A stretch of DNA of 64,000 nt from Rhizobium pisi (GTDB lineage Bacteria; Pseudomonadota; Alphaproteobacteria; Rhizobiales; Rhizobiaceae), in assembly GCF_003938655.1 (NCBI RefSeq), contig NZ_RJJT01000001.1:434001-498000 (forward strand), given 5' to 3'. Of this stretch, positions 33,849-42,880 are shown in pieces; position 1 is the first letter of the stretch; every line of letters begins with the position of its first letter. Position numbers and translations under genes: made by a program. The notes under the pieces were generated by a model that saw nothing but the letters and a program-made list of their open reading frames with translations, searched no databases and had not been told where the DNA came from.

Positions 33849-35936
33849 ATGGCGCAACCACCTGCACTACCCCTTCCTAAAGTCGCCCCGAGTCTGCGCG
33901 ATGTCGGTTTTGCTCTCGGCATCATCGTCATCATCTGCATTCTCTTCCTGCCGATCCCGCCGTTCCTTATCGATATGGGACTGGCCTTTTCGATCGCCCT
34001 TTCGGTGCTGATCCTGATGGTCGCGCTGTGGATCCAGAAGCCGCTCGATTTCTCGTCCTTTCCGACCATTCTGCTGATCGCGACGATGACCCGCCTGGCG
34101 CTGAACATCGCGACGACGCGCGTCATCCTGTCCCACGGCAATGAAGGCCACGATGCGGCGGGCGGCGTCATCGCCGGCTTCGCAAGTCTTGTCATGTCCG
34201 GCGATTTCGTCATCGGTCTGATCGTCTTCCTGATCCTCATCACCATCAACTTCATCGTCATCACCAAGGGCGCCACGCGTATTGCCGAAGTCGGCGCGCG
34301 CTTCACCCTGGATGCCATCCCCGGTAAGCAGATGTCGATCGACGCCGATCTTTCGGCCGGCATCATCGACGAGAAGGAAGCCCAGCGCCGGCGCAAGGAA
34401 CTCGAAGAGGAAAGCTCCTTCTTCGGTGCGATGGACGGTGCGTCGAAGTTCGTCCGCGGCGATGCCGTGGCCGGCCTCATCATCACCTGCATCAACATTT
34501 TCGGCGGCATCATCATCGGCTATTTCCGCCACGGCATGCCGATCGGCGAAGCGGCCGACGTCTTCGTCAAGCTCTCCGTCGGCGATGGCCTTGTCTCGCA
34601 GATGCCGGCCCTCATCGTCTCGCTCGCCGCCGGCCTTCTCGTCTCGCGCGGCGGCACGCTCGGCTCCACCGACCAGGCCGTTGTCAACCAGTTGAGCGGC
34701 TATCCCCGCGCGCTCTCCGTCTCGGCCGTGCTGATGTTCGTTCTCGGCTTGATGCCGGGTCTGCCATTTGTCCCCTTCGTGTTCCTCGGCGGTCTTCTCG
34801 CCTTCGGCGCCTGGTTCATCCCGCGTCAGGTCGAAGCTGAAAACAAGCTTCGCCGCGAACAGGAGGAAAAGAAGGTCGTCCAGAGCAAGGAGCTGGAGAA
34901 GGACTCGGTCAAATCGGTGCTCCGCACCTCGGAGATCGAGCTTGCGCTCGGCAAGATGGTTTCGACGCGCCTGCTCGGCGCCCATCAGGAACTCGCCTTC
35001 CGCGTCGGCAAGATGCGCAAGAAATTCGCCACGCAATACGGTTTCGTCGTGCCCGAAATCAAGGTGACAGACGACATCGCCATCGCCGAGAAGTCCTACC
35101 AGATCCGCATCCACGGCACGACGGTCGCCTCCAACCTGCTGCGCGTCGGCGAAGTCCTCGTCGTCACCGGCGCCGGCCGTCGGCCGAGCATTCCAGGAGA
35201 TGAAATACGCGAACCCGCTTTCGGCATGCCTGCCGTCTCGATCCTCGAAAACTTCGCCGACGATCTGAAGCGCGAAGGCTTCCAACCGATCGACAACGTT
35301 TCCGTTGTGCTTACCCATATGAGCGAGGTCATCCGCAACAACCTGCCGCAGCTTCTGTCCTACAAAGACGTCAAGGTGCTGATCGATCGCCTCGACCCCG
35401 AATACAAGAAGCTCGCCGACGAGATCTGCTCGTCGCACATGTCCTATTCCGGCCTGCAGGCGGTGCTGAAGCTCTTGCTTGCCGAGCGCGTCTCGATCCG
35501 CAACCTGCACCTCATTCTCGAAGCAGTGGCCGAACTCGCTCCGCATGTCAGGAAGACCGAGCAGATCGTCGAACACGTTCGCATCCGCATGGCCCAGCAG
35601 CTGTGCGGGGACCTCGCCGACAACGGCGTGCTGCGCGTGCTGAGACTCGGCAGCAAGTGGGATCTTGCCTTCCATCAGGCGCTGAAGCGCGACGCCAAGG
35701 GCGAGGTGATCGAATTCGACATCGATCCCCGCAGCCTGGAGGAGTTCAGCGAGCAGGCGACCAAAGTTATCCGTGAGTTCATGGATCGCGGCCTGCCATT
35801 CGCCCTTGTCACGTCGCCGGAAACACGTTCCTATGTGCGCATGATCATCGAACGGCTGTTCGCCACGCTGCCGGTCCTGTCGCATGTCGAACTGGCCAAG
35901 GGCATCGAGATAAAGATTTTGGGCTCCATTTCATGA
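33849..35936 (+). CDS. flhA: FlhA, flagellar export gate protein
   Basis: FlhA is the large ring-forming gate that receives substrate-chaperone complexes. The 695-residue protein has about eight membrane segments in the first 330 residues. The conserved cytoplasmic FHIPEP loop contains [20 protein letters not shown] and [55 protein letters not shown]. The C-terminal half is the soluble domain ([27 protein letters not shown]). It overlaps fliR by four bases. Confidence 0.96.
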   Translation: MAQPPALPLPKVAPSLRDVGFALGIIVIICILFLPIPPFLIDMGLAFSIALSVLILMVALWIQKPLDFSSFPTILLIATMTRLALNIATTRVILSHGNEGHDAAGGVIAGFASLVMSGDFVIGLIVFLILITINFIVITKGATRIAEVGARFTLDAIPGKQMSIDADLSAGIIDEKEAQRRRKELEEESSFFGAMDGASKFVRGDAVAGLIITCINIFGGIIIGYFRHGMPIGEAADVFVKLSVGDGLVSQMPALIVSLAAGLLVSRGGTLGSTDQAVVNQLSGYPRALSVSAVLMFVLGLMPGLPFVPFVFLGGLLAFGAWFIPRQVEAENKLRREQEEKKVVQSKELEKDSVKSVLRTSEIELALGKMVSTRLLGAHQELAFRVGKMRKKFATQYGFVVPEIKVTDDIAIAEKSYQIRIHGTTVASNLLRVGEVLVVTGAGRRPSIPGDEIREPAFGMPAVSILENFADDLKREGFQPIDNVSVVLTHMSEVIRNNLPQLLSYKDVKVLIDRLDPEYKKLADEICSSHMSYSGLQAVLKLLLAERVSIRNLHLILEAVAELAPHVRKTEQIVEHVRIRMAQQLCGDLADNGVLRVLRLGSKWDLAFHQALKRDAKGEVIEFDIDPRSLEEFSEQATKVIREFMDRGLPFALVTSPETRSYVRMIIERLFATLPVLSHVELAKGIEIKILGSIS

Positions 35937-36685
35937 TAACAGACCCGCAAGGGACCGTTCTCGCGCTGTTTCTGGTTTTCTGCCGGATCGGCGGCTGTGT
36001 GCTGGCTCTTCCGGGTTTTTCCTCGGCGCGCGTGCCCGAACAGCTGCGCGTCTTCATCGCCGCCGCTCTCTCGATCGCCGTCATGCCGCTGCTCTGGGAT
36101 ACCGTCTACCCGGCCGTCCATACGGGCGCCGGAACTTATATCGGCCTGATCTTCAGCGAATCACTGATCGGCGTGATGTACGGGATGCTGGCGAGAATCT
36201 ATACGCTCGGCATGCAGTTCGCCGCTTCGATCTTGGCCACGATGGTCGGCTACACCCAGCCGGGCTCAGCCGACATCATCGAAGACACGCCGGAGACCAG
36301 CCTTTCGAGCTTTGTCACCTTCGCCGGCATCATGATTCTCTTCATCATGGATTTTCATCACATCGTCTTTCGCGCGCTGATCGATTCCTACACCACCATG
36401 CCCTTCGGTGGCCTCGTGCATATGCGCTCGACACTGATCTCCTTCACCGACACGCTGGAACAGACCACCTACATCATGCTGCGGCTGTCGAGCCCCTTCC
36501 TGATTTACGGCCTGATCTTCAACGTCTCGATCGGCTTCATCAACAAGCTGGCGCCGCAGATCCCGGTCTACTTCATTTCCACGCCTTATCTGCTGCTCGG
36601 CGGGCTTTTCCTGATCTATTTCTCGATAGCGGCGATGGTCAGCCAGTTCGCTCAATCCTTCGATTCGATCTATATCGGGCGATGA
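35933..36685 (+). CDS. fliR: FliR, flagellar export gate subunit
   Basis: A 250-residue protein with six membrane segments, beginning [55 protein letters not shown]. It keeps the FliR motifs EQLRVF and [24 protein letters not shown], ending in [24 protein letters not shown]. It overlaps flhA and is followed 7 bases later by the FliJ-like gene. Confidence 0.95.
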   Translation: MITDPQGTVLALFLVFCRIGGCVLALPGFSSARVPEQLRVFIAAALSIAVMPLLWDTVYPAVHTGAGTYIGLIFSESLIGVMYGMLARIYTLGMQFAASILATMVGYTQPGSADIIEDTPETSLSSFVTFAGIMILFIMDFHHIVFRALIDSYTTMPFGGLVHMRSTLISFTDTLEQTTYIMLRLSSPFLIYGLIFNVSIGFINKLAPQIPVYFISTPYLLLGGLFLIYFSIAAMVSQFAQSFDSIYIGR

Positions 36686-36692
36686 GGCAGAT

Positions 36693-37106
36693 ATGATCGA
36701 GAAGAACCGCTCTCAGAAACTCAAGCGTATCCTTTCGGTGCAGCGGCATATCGAAAGGATGGCCGAGAACGATCTGGCCGAAACCAGCCGCCAGCGCGCC
36801 GAAGTCAATGTGGCGATGGACGACGTCATCCTCGCGCTCGGCTCGATGGATCCCGTCCATCATGCCTTCTCGCAGAATTACGCCGATCGATTCGGCAGAC
36901 TCACCATCAAGGACCAGCAGCTGACCGGCATGCAGCAGGTTCACGAGATGCGGCTGATGCGCGAGCGCGCCAAGGCTGATCGCCTGGAAGAAGGCATGAA
37001 AGACGCCCTGGAGGCCGAGCGTCGCGAGGCCGACGACAATGCCGTCTACGATGTGATCGATCAACAATTCGCAACGCCAGCCTCCAGCAAGCTTCAAAAA
37101 CCATAG
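36693..37106 (+). CDS. FliJ-like coiled-coil protein (candidate)
   Basis: A 137-residue, highly charged protein, almost all helical. It begins MIEKNRSQKLKRILSVQRHIERMAENDLAE and continues as a coiled coil to about residue 120 (MRLMRERAKADRLEEGMKDALEAERREADD), with a short non-helical gap at SMDPVHHAFS. FliJ is a two-helix coiled coil of about 147 residues that acts as the central stalk of the FliI hexamer. Length, composition and position after fliR fit FliJ, but coiled coils diverge fast and no motif proves it. GAGG a few bases upstream supports the ATG. Confidence 0.55.
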   Translation: MIEKNRSQKLKRILSVQRHIERMAENDLAETSRQRAEVNVAMDDVILALGSMDPVHHAFSQNYADRFGRLTIKDQQLTGMQQVHEMRLMRERAKADRLEEGMKDALEAERREADDNAVYDVIDQQFATPASSKLQKP

Positions 37107-37137
37107 TCGCTACGATCTTAATTTAGAGGATTGTAAC

Positions 37138-37701
37138 GTGGCTATTTCGCCCCCCAGTGATCTGGTCCTGGACGTTGTCAAAGCTGCCGACCCCACAGAG
37201 GTTCAGGCGGCCCAGGAAAAATTGAAGGCAAATCGTGCGGCCTTTGCCGCAACGAGCCTCGCCGAGAATGGCAAGGGCTTCTCCAATACGGTCGATGTTC
37301 TCGACCATATCGGCCAGAAGAGCGGCCTCTCCAACATCCAGAACCGCACCAAGACCGAGGACGTTCCGGAAAGCTACCGGAAGTTCGAGGCCATGGTTCT
37401 GCAGAATTTCGTCAAGTCCATGCTGCCAAGCGAAAGCGACGACGTCTACGGCAAGGGCGCGACCGGTGATATCTGGAAGGGCATGATGGCCGAGCAGCTC
37501 GGCAACGTCATGTCCAAGGGTGACGGCATCGGCATCGCCAAGCAGATGTACAGTGAGCAGCTGCGCCGGCAGGAAGGCAAGATCGTCAACGCTTCGACTG
37601 ATGATCGCGACCGTAACACGGCGCTCAGCATGATCGACGACTTCCAGCGCAAGACCTTTGGCACGCCGACCGCCGAAGCCAAGTCCGCAAGCGACGCATA
37701 A
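37138..37701 (+). CDS. FlgJ-like rod-binding protein without muramidase domain
   Basis: The 187-residue product starts at GTG 37138 with GAGGA seven bases upstream. Residues about 80-150 match the FlgJ N-terminal rod-binding domain: YRKFEAMVLQNFVKSMLPSES, then GDIWKGMMAEQLGNVMSKGDGIGIAKQMY. The C-terminal glucosaminidase domain of enteric FlgJ is absent. It is probably the rod cap, with the lytic transglycosylase at 26631 as the partner that opens the wall, as with the separate FlgJ and SltF proteins of Rhodobacter. Confidence 0.8.
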   Translation: MAISPPSDLVLDVVKAADPTEVQAAQEKLKANRAAFAATSLAENGKGFSNTVDVLDHIGQKSGLSNIQNRTKTEDVPESYRKFEAMVLQNFVKSMLPSESDDVYGKGATGDIWKGMMAEQLGNVMSKGDGIGIAKQMYSEQLRRQEGKIVNASTDDRDRNTALSMIDDFQRKTFGTPTAEAKSASDA

Positions 37702-37712
37702 CCGAGGGTACA

Positions 37713-38078
37713 ATGGAAATAGTTTCGAACGAATACAGGATCAAATCCGTTCTCGGACGCCTCGAAATGATCATCGACAATGAGAACACCCGGATCGGCA
37801 GCGATCCGCAGTTCGATCTGAAGGTGTCCAACGCGCACAAGAGCCGCTGCCTCTACGAGCTGTCGATGCTGTTTCGCGACACCGATCCGGCCGAGCTTGC
37901 CGCTGCTCATCTCGATCAGCTGCATGGCTTGAAGAAGAAGCTGGTTCTCAATGCCCGCCGCGTCGAGGCGCATCTCGAAGCGGTTCGCGCCGTGGCCGAC
38001 CTCCTGAAGAATGCGGTTCAGGACGCCGATGCCGACGGCACTTATTCCCAGGAACAATTCGCCTCGCGTGGAAACTGA
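37713..38078 (+). CDS. FlgN-like export chaperone (candidate)
   Basis: A 121-residue helical protein: IKSVLGRLEMIIDNENTRIGSD at the N-terminus, LDQLHGLKKKLVLNARRVEAHLEAVRAVADLLKNAVQDADADGTYS at the C-terminus. FlgN chaperones the junction proteins FlgK and FlgL and has this kind of long C-terminal helix ending with N/R contacts and a GxY turn. Assignment rests on size, helix pattern and location. It overlaps the next gene by one base. Confidence 0.6.
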   Translation: MEIVSNEYRIKSVLGRLEMIIDNENTRIGSDPQFDLKVSNAHKSRCLYELSMLFRDTDPAELAAAHLDQLHGLKKKLVLNARRVEAHLEAVRAVADLLKNAVQDADADGTYSQEQFASRGN

Positions 38079-38617
38079 TGATCAAGCTCGTCCTCACCGG
38101 TATCTGGGTATGTGCCATCACCTTGGCGTCGGTCTATTTTTCGGTGTACCTGGCGACCGCGCCGGCGCCTGCGGCAACGGACTCCAAGCAGGGCGCGCTC
38201 GAACTGGTGAAGGGTGAAACGATCACGGTGCCGATTATCGGCGACGGTGCGGTCACCGGTTATTTCCTCGGCCGCGTTTCCTTCATGATGAACAAGGACA
38301 TGCTGAAAGGTGTGACGCTGCCGCTCGCCGAGATGACGACGGACGAACTCTTCAGCCTGCTCGTCGGCAACAAGATGGTCGATATCGCCCACGTCAAAGC
38401 CTTCGACCCGAAGGCTTTCCGCGAGGAGGTCAAGAAGGGCATGAACGAGCGCCTCGGCGGTGAATACGTCGCCGAAGTGATGCTGGAGCAGCTCGACTAT
38501 CTCTCCAAGGAAGACGTCAAGGAAAACTCCTCCGGCAAGCCGACGAAGGTGGGCACGCCGGTCAAGATCGTCGAGACCGTACCGGCCGGCGAAGCGCCGG
38601 TGCCAGCCGCCCATTAA
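38078..38617 (+). CDS. Membrane-anchored FliL-like protein, last gene of the hook operon
   Basis: A 179-residue protein with one N-terminal membrane segment (LVLTGIWVCAITLASVYFSVYLATA) and a periplasmic domain. The domain (GYFLGRVSFMMNKDMLKGVTLPLAEMTTDELFSLLVG, then FREEVKKGMNERLGGEYVAEVMLEQLDYLSKEDV) has the spacing of a FliL/stomatin-like fold: a beta strand, helices, then a final V..V.L.QLDYL strand. The resemblance is weak and I offer it as a suggestion. The tail is Pro/Ala-rich. It ends the operon that began with flgE. Confidence 0.7.
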   Translation: MIKLVLTGIWVCAITLASVYFSVYLATAPAPAATDSKQGALELVKGETITVPIIGDGAVTGYFLGRVSFMMNKDMLKGVTLPLAEMTTDELFSLLVGNKMVDIAHVKAFDPKAFREEVKKGMNERLGGEYVAEVMLEQLDYLSKEDVKENSSGKPTKVGTPVKIVETVPAGEAPVPAAH

Positions 38618-38618
38618 G

Positions 38619-38720
38619 GCATGTCGCGCAAAAGTGCGTAGCAATTTTGCGATCACGACATACGAGCAATCAAAAACCTGAAGCGTGGCAAGCGACTCTG
38701 AAAGATCGCGACGCTTTCGG
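38619..38720. repeat. Two-palindrome mosaic repeat, copy 4, after the flgE operon
   Basis: GCATGTCGCGCAAAA at 38619-38633 with a partial right arm TTTTGCGATCACGACAT at 38645-38661, then AAGCGTGGCAAGCGACTCTGAAAGATCGCGACGCTT. It starts one base after the stop codon. The element matches copies 1 and 3 closely in sequence. Confidence 0.7.
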
Positions 38721-38731
38721 CGAGTTAGGAT

Positions 38732-38761
38732 GACAAACGGCGCCAGAGGGCGCCGTTTGTC
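38732..38761 (+). terminator. Hairpin closing the flgE operon
   Basis: GACAAACGGCGCC at 38732-38744 and GGCGCCGTTTGTC at 38749-38761 make a perfect 13-bp stem with loop AGAG. No long T tract follows, so termination may be partial or factor-aided; the stem itself contains TTT. Confidence 0.65.
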
Positions 38762-39001
38762 GTGGGCGCGTGTGGTTAATAAACCACTTATACGAGCATT
38801 GAAATTCAAATTATTTTCCTAAGGGTTGTTTGAAACCCGCCTGATATAACCGGCCTCACAGCTGGGCATGTGCCGCATCCGGGGATCGGAGCGGCGCCGT
38901 CCCGGCGCGACGCGACCGGTCCTTTCGAGACCTCCGGTGCGGAAATATGGGCTCGTTTTCCGGGATGTCGGGGCATGAAGCACCCACGGCAGGAGGTTGG
39001 A

Positions 39002-39844
39002 ATGAATCTGATTGCTAACTTCGCGGTGCTCGCATCGCGGCGGACGATTTTCGATCTGCCGGTCTGCGACCTCGGCTGGGACGACGCCCTCGTTTTTATC
39101 AACGAGTTGGCCTCCATCCCGGTCGGCCAAACCGTGGTTTGCTTCGTCAACGCCCACAATATGCTGACGGCGCTGCGCGACGATGAATATTACCGGATCA
39201 TGTCGCACAATCTGGTGCTGCCTGACGGTATCGGCCTCAACATCGCATCGCAGATCGCCCATGGCGGGCCGTTTCCCGCCAACCTGAACGGCACCGATTT
39301 CGTGCCGGCCTTCCTCACCTTCATGGAGGCTCCGCGCCGCATCGGCCTTATCGGCGGCACGCGTTCGGTCGTCGAAGCGGCTGCGGAAAGTTTTCGCAAG
39401 CACACGCCCTGGCACGAATTCGTCGTCGTATCCGACGGTTACTTCGACAAGGTCAACTCCGCCCCCGTCGTCGAAGAGATAGAGCGCCAGAAGCTTGATA
39501 TCCTGATTGTCGGCATGGGAACGCCGCTTCAGGAGAAATGGGTCCACGACAACATCCGCGCCGACCATGCGCGCCTGGTGCTGACGGTAGGCGCGCTCTT
39601 CGACTTCGTCTCGGGCGCCGTTCCCCGCGCCCCGAAGACGGTGCGGATGATGCGCATGGAATGGGCCTATCGTCTGATGCAGGAGCCGACGCGCCTCTGG
39701 CGCCGTTACATCATCGGTATCCCGGTCTTCCTCTATCATGTCCTGCGCTATCGCTTCCGCCGGCGCGAAAGGATGCTCAGCCATCCCGAAGAGCACACCG
39801 CCGCGCTGCAGCCGCCGCGGGCGGATCGTAAGAAGGCAAGCTGA
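39002..39844 (+). CDS. WecG/TagA/CpsF-family glycosyltransferase
   Basis: These enzymes add a sugar (ManNAc or ManNAcA type) to a lipid-linked intermediate at the cytoplasmic membrane. Family motifs: FVNAHNMLTALRDDEYYRI, LPDGIGLNIAS, NGTDFVPAFL, RIGLIGGTRSVVEAAAESF, LDILIVGMGTPLQEKWV and VGALFDFVSGAVPRAPKTVRMMRMEWAYRL. The length is 280 residues from ATG 39002, which has AGGAGG just upstream; the open frame to 38870 is not family-like. It probably contributes to a surface polysaccharide, together with the Wzz-like gene downstream. Confidence 0.9.
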   Translation: MNLIANFAVLASRRTIFDLPVCDLGWDDALVFINELASIPVGQTVVCFVNAHNMLTALRDDEYYRIMSHNLVLPDGIGLNIASQIAHGGPFPANLNGTDFVPAFLTFMEAPRRIGLIGGTRSVVEAAAESFRKHTPWHEFVVVSDGYFDKVNSAPVVEEIERQKLDILIVGMGTPLQEKWVHDNIRADHARLVLTVGALFDFVSGAVPRAPKTVRMMRMEWAYRLMQEPTRLWRRYIIGIPVFLYHVLRYRFRRRERMLSHPEEHTAALQPPRADRKKAS

Positions 39845-40093
39845 TCCCGACGTATGTTGCGCAAAAGCGTGCAGCGTTTGCGACCGGTCGAAAAATCGGG
39901 ATCTATTTTCGGAACGCGCCATGTGACGATTGAAGTGCCACAGCGTCCGCTGCGCCTGAAAAGACGCGCGGCGTAGCAGTTTCTTGCCGGCCGCGGTTAA
40001 CCATTTCTTTGCCATGAATATTTAAAGTCGCTTAATCATCTGCGTCGTGCGGATGAGCGAACCCGGCCATCATGTGCATGAGATGTGGCGCAA
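39845..40093. repeat. Spacer with a partial mosaic repeat (copy 5)
   Basis: GTATGTTGCGCAAAAGCGTGCAGCGTTTGCGACC, from about 39852, is a fragment of the first palindrome of the RIME-like element. The rest of this 249-base spacer shows no gene. It must contain the promoter of the Wzz-like gene unless that gene is read from the upstream glycosyltransferase gene. Confidence 0.45.
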
Positions 40094-41860
40094 ATGTACG
40101 ATATCAGGGCCAGAAGCAGCTTTCACCATCGCGCAGCCGCGGCGCCGCGCACCCTTGGCGATTCCGATCGATTGCCCCGATCGAACCGGCCTGATGTCGC
40201 GCTGCCCGAGGCCGAACTGCTGCGCGCCATCGGCCGCGCGCTGGAAGAGCAACGCGAAAAGGCAGCGCGCACGGCGCCGCTGGTCGACCGTATCGAAACC
40301 ATCCTCGGCAATCGCCTGCTCGCTGCCAACGATATCGGTTCTCGTCTTTCGCCGGAGCCCCTGCGGAATGAAGAGCTGATCGCACCAGCCGCTGAACCGG
40401 CGATCGAACCGCTGGCCGCAATTCATCAAGAACCCGCCCCGCGCGGGCCCGCAGCGTCGCAGCGCAGCGCGCGCGGGATCGGTCTTGTGGCAATGGTCTC
40501 CGTGGCGACGATCGTCGGCGCCGGCTTACCGATTTTGATGCCGGCTTCGCCGGCTCTCTACCGCGCGGAGACGACGCTCGCGATAAAGACGGATGCTGCA
40601 AGCCGTGCGGCCTTCACCCAGGTTGCGGCGAAGGGATTGCTGTCGGCGCGGGTGGTCGCTTCGACGGTCGCCGCCCTGAAGCTCGATCGCGATGCCGAAT
40701 TTGCCGGTGCCGGCGCCAATGCGCTTGGCGTCGCGCTTGACCTGCTTTCGGCGACAGGTGCTGCCGCCGATCCCGCTTCCCATGCTGAGGCGACGCTGAA
40801 GCACGCGGTGGAGATATTGCCCGATGCAGCCGCCGGCACGATCCTCGTGAGGGTGACAACCGGCGAGAGCGGCAAGTCCATGCGTATCGCCGCAAGGCTG
40901 GCCGAAGCGGTTGCCGCAGGGGATGGGCCTGGCGGGAGCGCTGAAACCGGCGGCGCCTTGCGCAAGACCTACGACGACGCCAAGGCCGAGCTTGCCGCCT
41001 TCACGGCAAAAAGCGGCGAGGGCAACGTCAAGGTGGCGATCGATCTACGCCGCCAGATCGACGGGCTCGATGCCGATCTCAAAGAGGCTGACCAGAACAT
41101 CCTCACTGCCAAGACGCAGGCGGACCGGCTGAAGGCCGCAAAACTCGCCGATGTGCTCGACGGTTCGCTGCCCTCCGATATGCTGTCGCCGGCGCTGCAG
41201 GACTGGCGCGACAAATATGCCGTCGCCAAGACGGCGCTTGCGCAACTTTCCGCCGAACTCGGCCCGCGCCATCCGCGCCTGCTGCAGCAGCAGGCCGAAG
41301 CCGACGGCTTGAAGGAAAATATGGGCAAGGAGCTTGTCCGTCTTGCCCAGGCCGCCAATACCGCCGCCAAGACCTCCGTCGATGCACGCAAGGGCCTCAA
41401 TGATCGTCGTAACACGCTGATCGCCCAGAGCCGGGATACCGGCGTCGATTTGTCACGACTGACTGAGCTGCGTGAAAAGGCGAATGCCGCCCGCTCGCGC
41501 CTGGAAGACGCGACGTCCGCATCAGCGGGAACAGCCACTGACGGTCGCATCGTTCTTCTGAAGCCCGCGCTGGCGACCGGGGTAACGGAAACGGATGGCT
41601 TGACCGGCCGCTCGCTGGCCGGCGCAGCGGTGGGCCTTGCGATAGGCCTTGCCGGGGCTTTCCTGCTGCGGCTGCGCAGGCCTGTCGCCGCTCCGGTACG
41701 AGGAGAGGTGCCGCTATCGCGGCCGCAGGCGCCGTTGCCATCGATGCCTGCGCAGGATCCCGCGCCGGTCGATGAGATGGAGGTGTTGCGCTCCGAAATC
41801 TCCGGTCTGCGTGACCGGCTGCGTGTCCATGCGCTCGAAGCGCGGCAGCCGCTGCGCTGA
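40094..41860 (+). CDS. Wzz/GumC-type polysaccharide chain-length protein without kinase domain
   Basis: A 588-residue inner-membrane protein. The first ~125 residues are cytoplasmic and Pro/Arg/Glu-rich. A membrane segment follows (about 128-150, GIGLVAMVSVATIVGAGLPILM) and leads to a periplasmic domain (LYRAETTLAIKTDAASRAAF) with a coiled coil around residues 300-430 (ELGPRHPRLLQQQAEADGLKENMGKEL, the GNVR-type signature). A second segment lies near 510-530. There is no C-terminal tyrosine kinase. I use the ATG at 40094; a GTG at 40085 is also possible, and neither has a clear ribosome site. Confidence 0.75.
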   Translation: MYDIRARSSFHHRAAAAPRTLGDSDRLPRSNRPDVALPEAELLRAIGRALEEQREKAARTAPLVDRIETILGNRLLAANDIGSRLSPEPLRNEELIAPAAEPAIEPLAAIHQEPAPRGPAASQRSARGIGLVAMVSVATIVGAGLPILMPASPALYRAETTLAIKTDAASRAAFTQVAAKGLLSARVVASTVAALKLDRDAEFAGAGANALGVALDLLSATGAAADPASHAEATLKHAVEILPDAAAGTILVRVTTGESGKSMRIAARLAEAVAAGDGPGGSAETGGALRKTYDDAKAELAAFTAKSGEGNVKVAIDLRRQIDGLDADLKEADQNILTAKTQADRLKAAKLADVLDGSLPSDMLSPALQDWRDKYAVAKTALAQLSAELGPRHPRLLQQQAEADGLKENMGKELVRLAQAANTAAKTSVDARKGLNDRRNTLIAQSRDTGVDLSRLTELREKANAARSRLEDATSASAGTATDGRIVLLKPALATGVTETDGLTGRSLAGAAVGLAIGLAGAFLLRLRRPVAAPVRGEVPLSRPQAPLPSMPAQDPAPVDEMEVLRSEISGLRDRLRVHALEARQPLR

Positions 41861-41980
41861 CCGAACATTTCCTTGCAAGTTTGCTATTGCGTTGCCGCTT
41901 TCGGACAAGATAGGGCGTTGGTGAGCAATTGACGCTCGCCGACTATTCATAGATTGACGCGAAACAGGGCGGAGAGACGC

Positions 41981-42880
41981 GTGACGACAGTAATCGATGG
42001 CAAGAACGTAGCCGCATCCGTAATCGAGACAGTGAAGGCTGCGACGGCCGCGCTGGAGAAAAGCAGCGGCGTCACCACTGGTCTTGCGGTCATCATCGTC
42101 GGCGATGATCCGGCAAGCCACGCCTATGTCGGCTCCAAGAGCCGTATGGCCAAGGAATGCGGCTTCAAGTCGGTCCAGCACACGCTGCCGGCCGAGACGA
42201 AGCAGGAGGAACTGGCTGCCCTCGTCGCCAGCCTCAACGCCGATCCGTCGATCCACGGCATCCTGGTGCAGCTGCCGTTGCCGAAGCCGCTCGACAGCGA
42301 GCCGATCATCCAGTCGATCCTGCCGGAGAAGGATGTCGACGGCTTGAGCGTCGTCAATGCCGGCAAGCTTGCCACCGGCGATCTGAAGACCGGGCTGGTG
42401 TCCTGCACGCCGGCCGGCGCCATGGTCTTCGTCCGCCGCACCCACGGCGAGGATCTCTCCGGCCTCAGTGCCGTCGTCATCGGCCGCTCCAACCTGTTCG
42501 GCAAGCCGATGGCGCAGCTGCTGCTCAATGCCAATGCGACGGTGACGATCGCTCACTCCAGGACCAAGAACCTCGCCGAGGTCTGCCGCAATGCCGATAT
42601 TCTGGTGGCTGCCGTCGGCCGGCCGGAGATGGTGAAGGCCGATTGGGTCAAGCCGGGTGCGACGGTCATCGACGTCGGCATCAACCGTATTGCAGCACCC
42701 GAGCGGGGCGAGGGCAAGACCCGGCTGGTCGGCGACGTCGCCTTCGCCGAGGTCTCTGCGGTCGCCAGCACCATCACCCCGGTTCCCGGCGGTGTCGGAC
42801 CGATGACCATCGCCATGCTGATGGCCAACACCGTCATCGCCGCTCACCGCACCGCAGGGCAGGTGCCGCCGAAGTTTTGA
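41981..42880 (+). CDS. folD: FolD, methylenetetrahydrofolate dehydrogenase / cyclohydrolase
   Basis: FolD interconverts 5,10-methylene-, methenyl- and 10-formyl-tetrahydrofolate with NADP. Catalytic Lys53 lies in [57 protein letters not shown] and the C-terminal [19 protein letters not shown] are all family motifs. The start is GTG 41981 with GGAGAG five bases upstream, giving 299 residues. It converges with aglR, the two stop codons directly adjoining. Confidence 0.96.
   Translation: MTTVIDGKNVAASVIETVKAATAALEKSSGVTTGLAVIIVGDDPASHAYVGSKSRMAKECGFKSVQHTLPAETKQEELAALVASLNADPSIHGILVQLPLPKPLDSEPIIQSILPEKDVDGLSVVNAGKLATGDLKTGLVSCTPAGAMVFVRRTHGEDLSGLSAVVIGRSNLFGKPMAQLLLNANATVTIAHSRTKNLAEVCRNADILVAAVGRPEMVKADWVKPGATVIDVGINRIAAPERGEGKTRLVGDVAFAEVSAVASTITPVPGGVGPMTIAMLMANTVIAAHRTAGQVPPKF

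Noticed and set aside
33802..34011. Short frame between fliQ and flhA
   Set aside because: It mostly overlaps the start of flhA out of frame and shows no coding features of its own.
33867..35885. A 672-codon open frame on the minus strand across flhA
   Set aside because: It is the antisense shadow of flhA in high-GC DNA. The product is rich in Asp, His, Arg and Gly with no family features, while the plus strand reads as a complete FlhA.
38870..39001. Upstream extension of the WecG-like gene
   Set aside because: The segment is Pro/Arg/Gly-rich without family similarity, and AGGAGG lies directly before the ATG at 39002.
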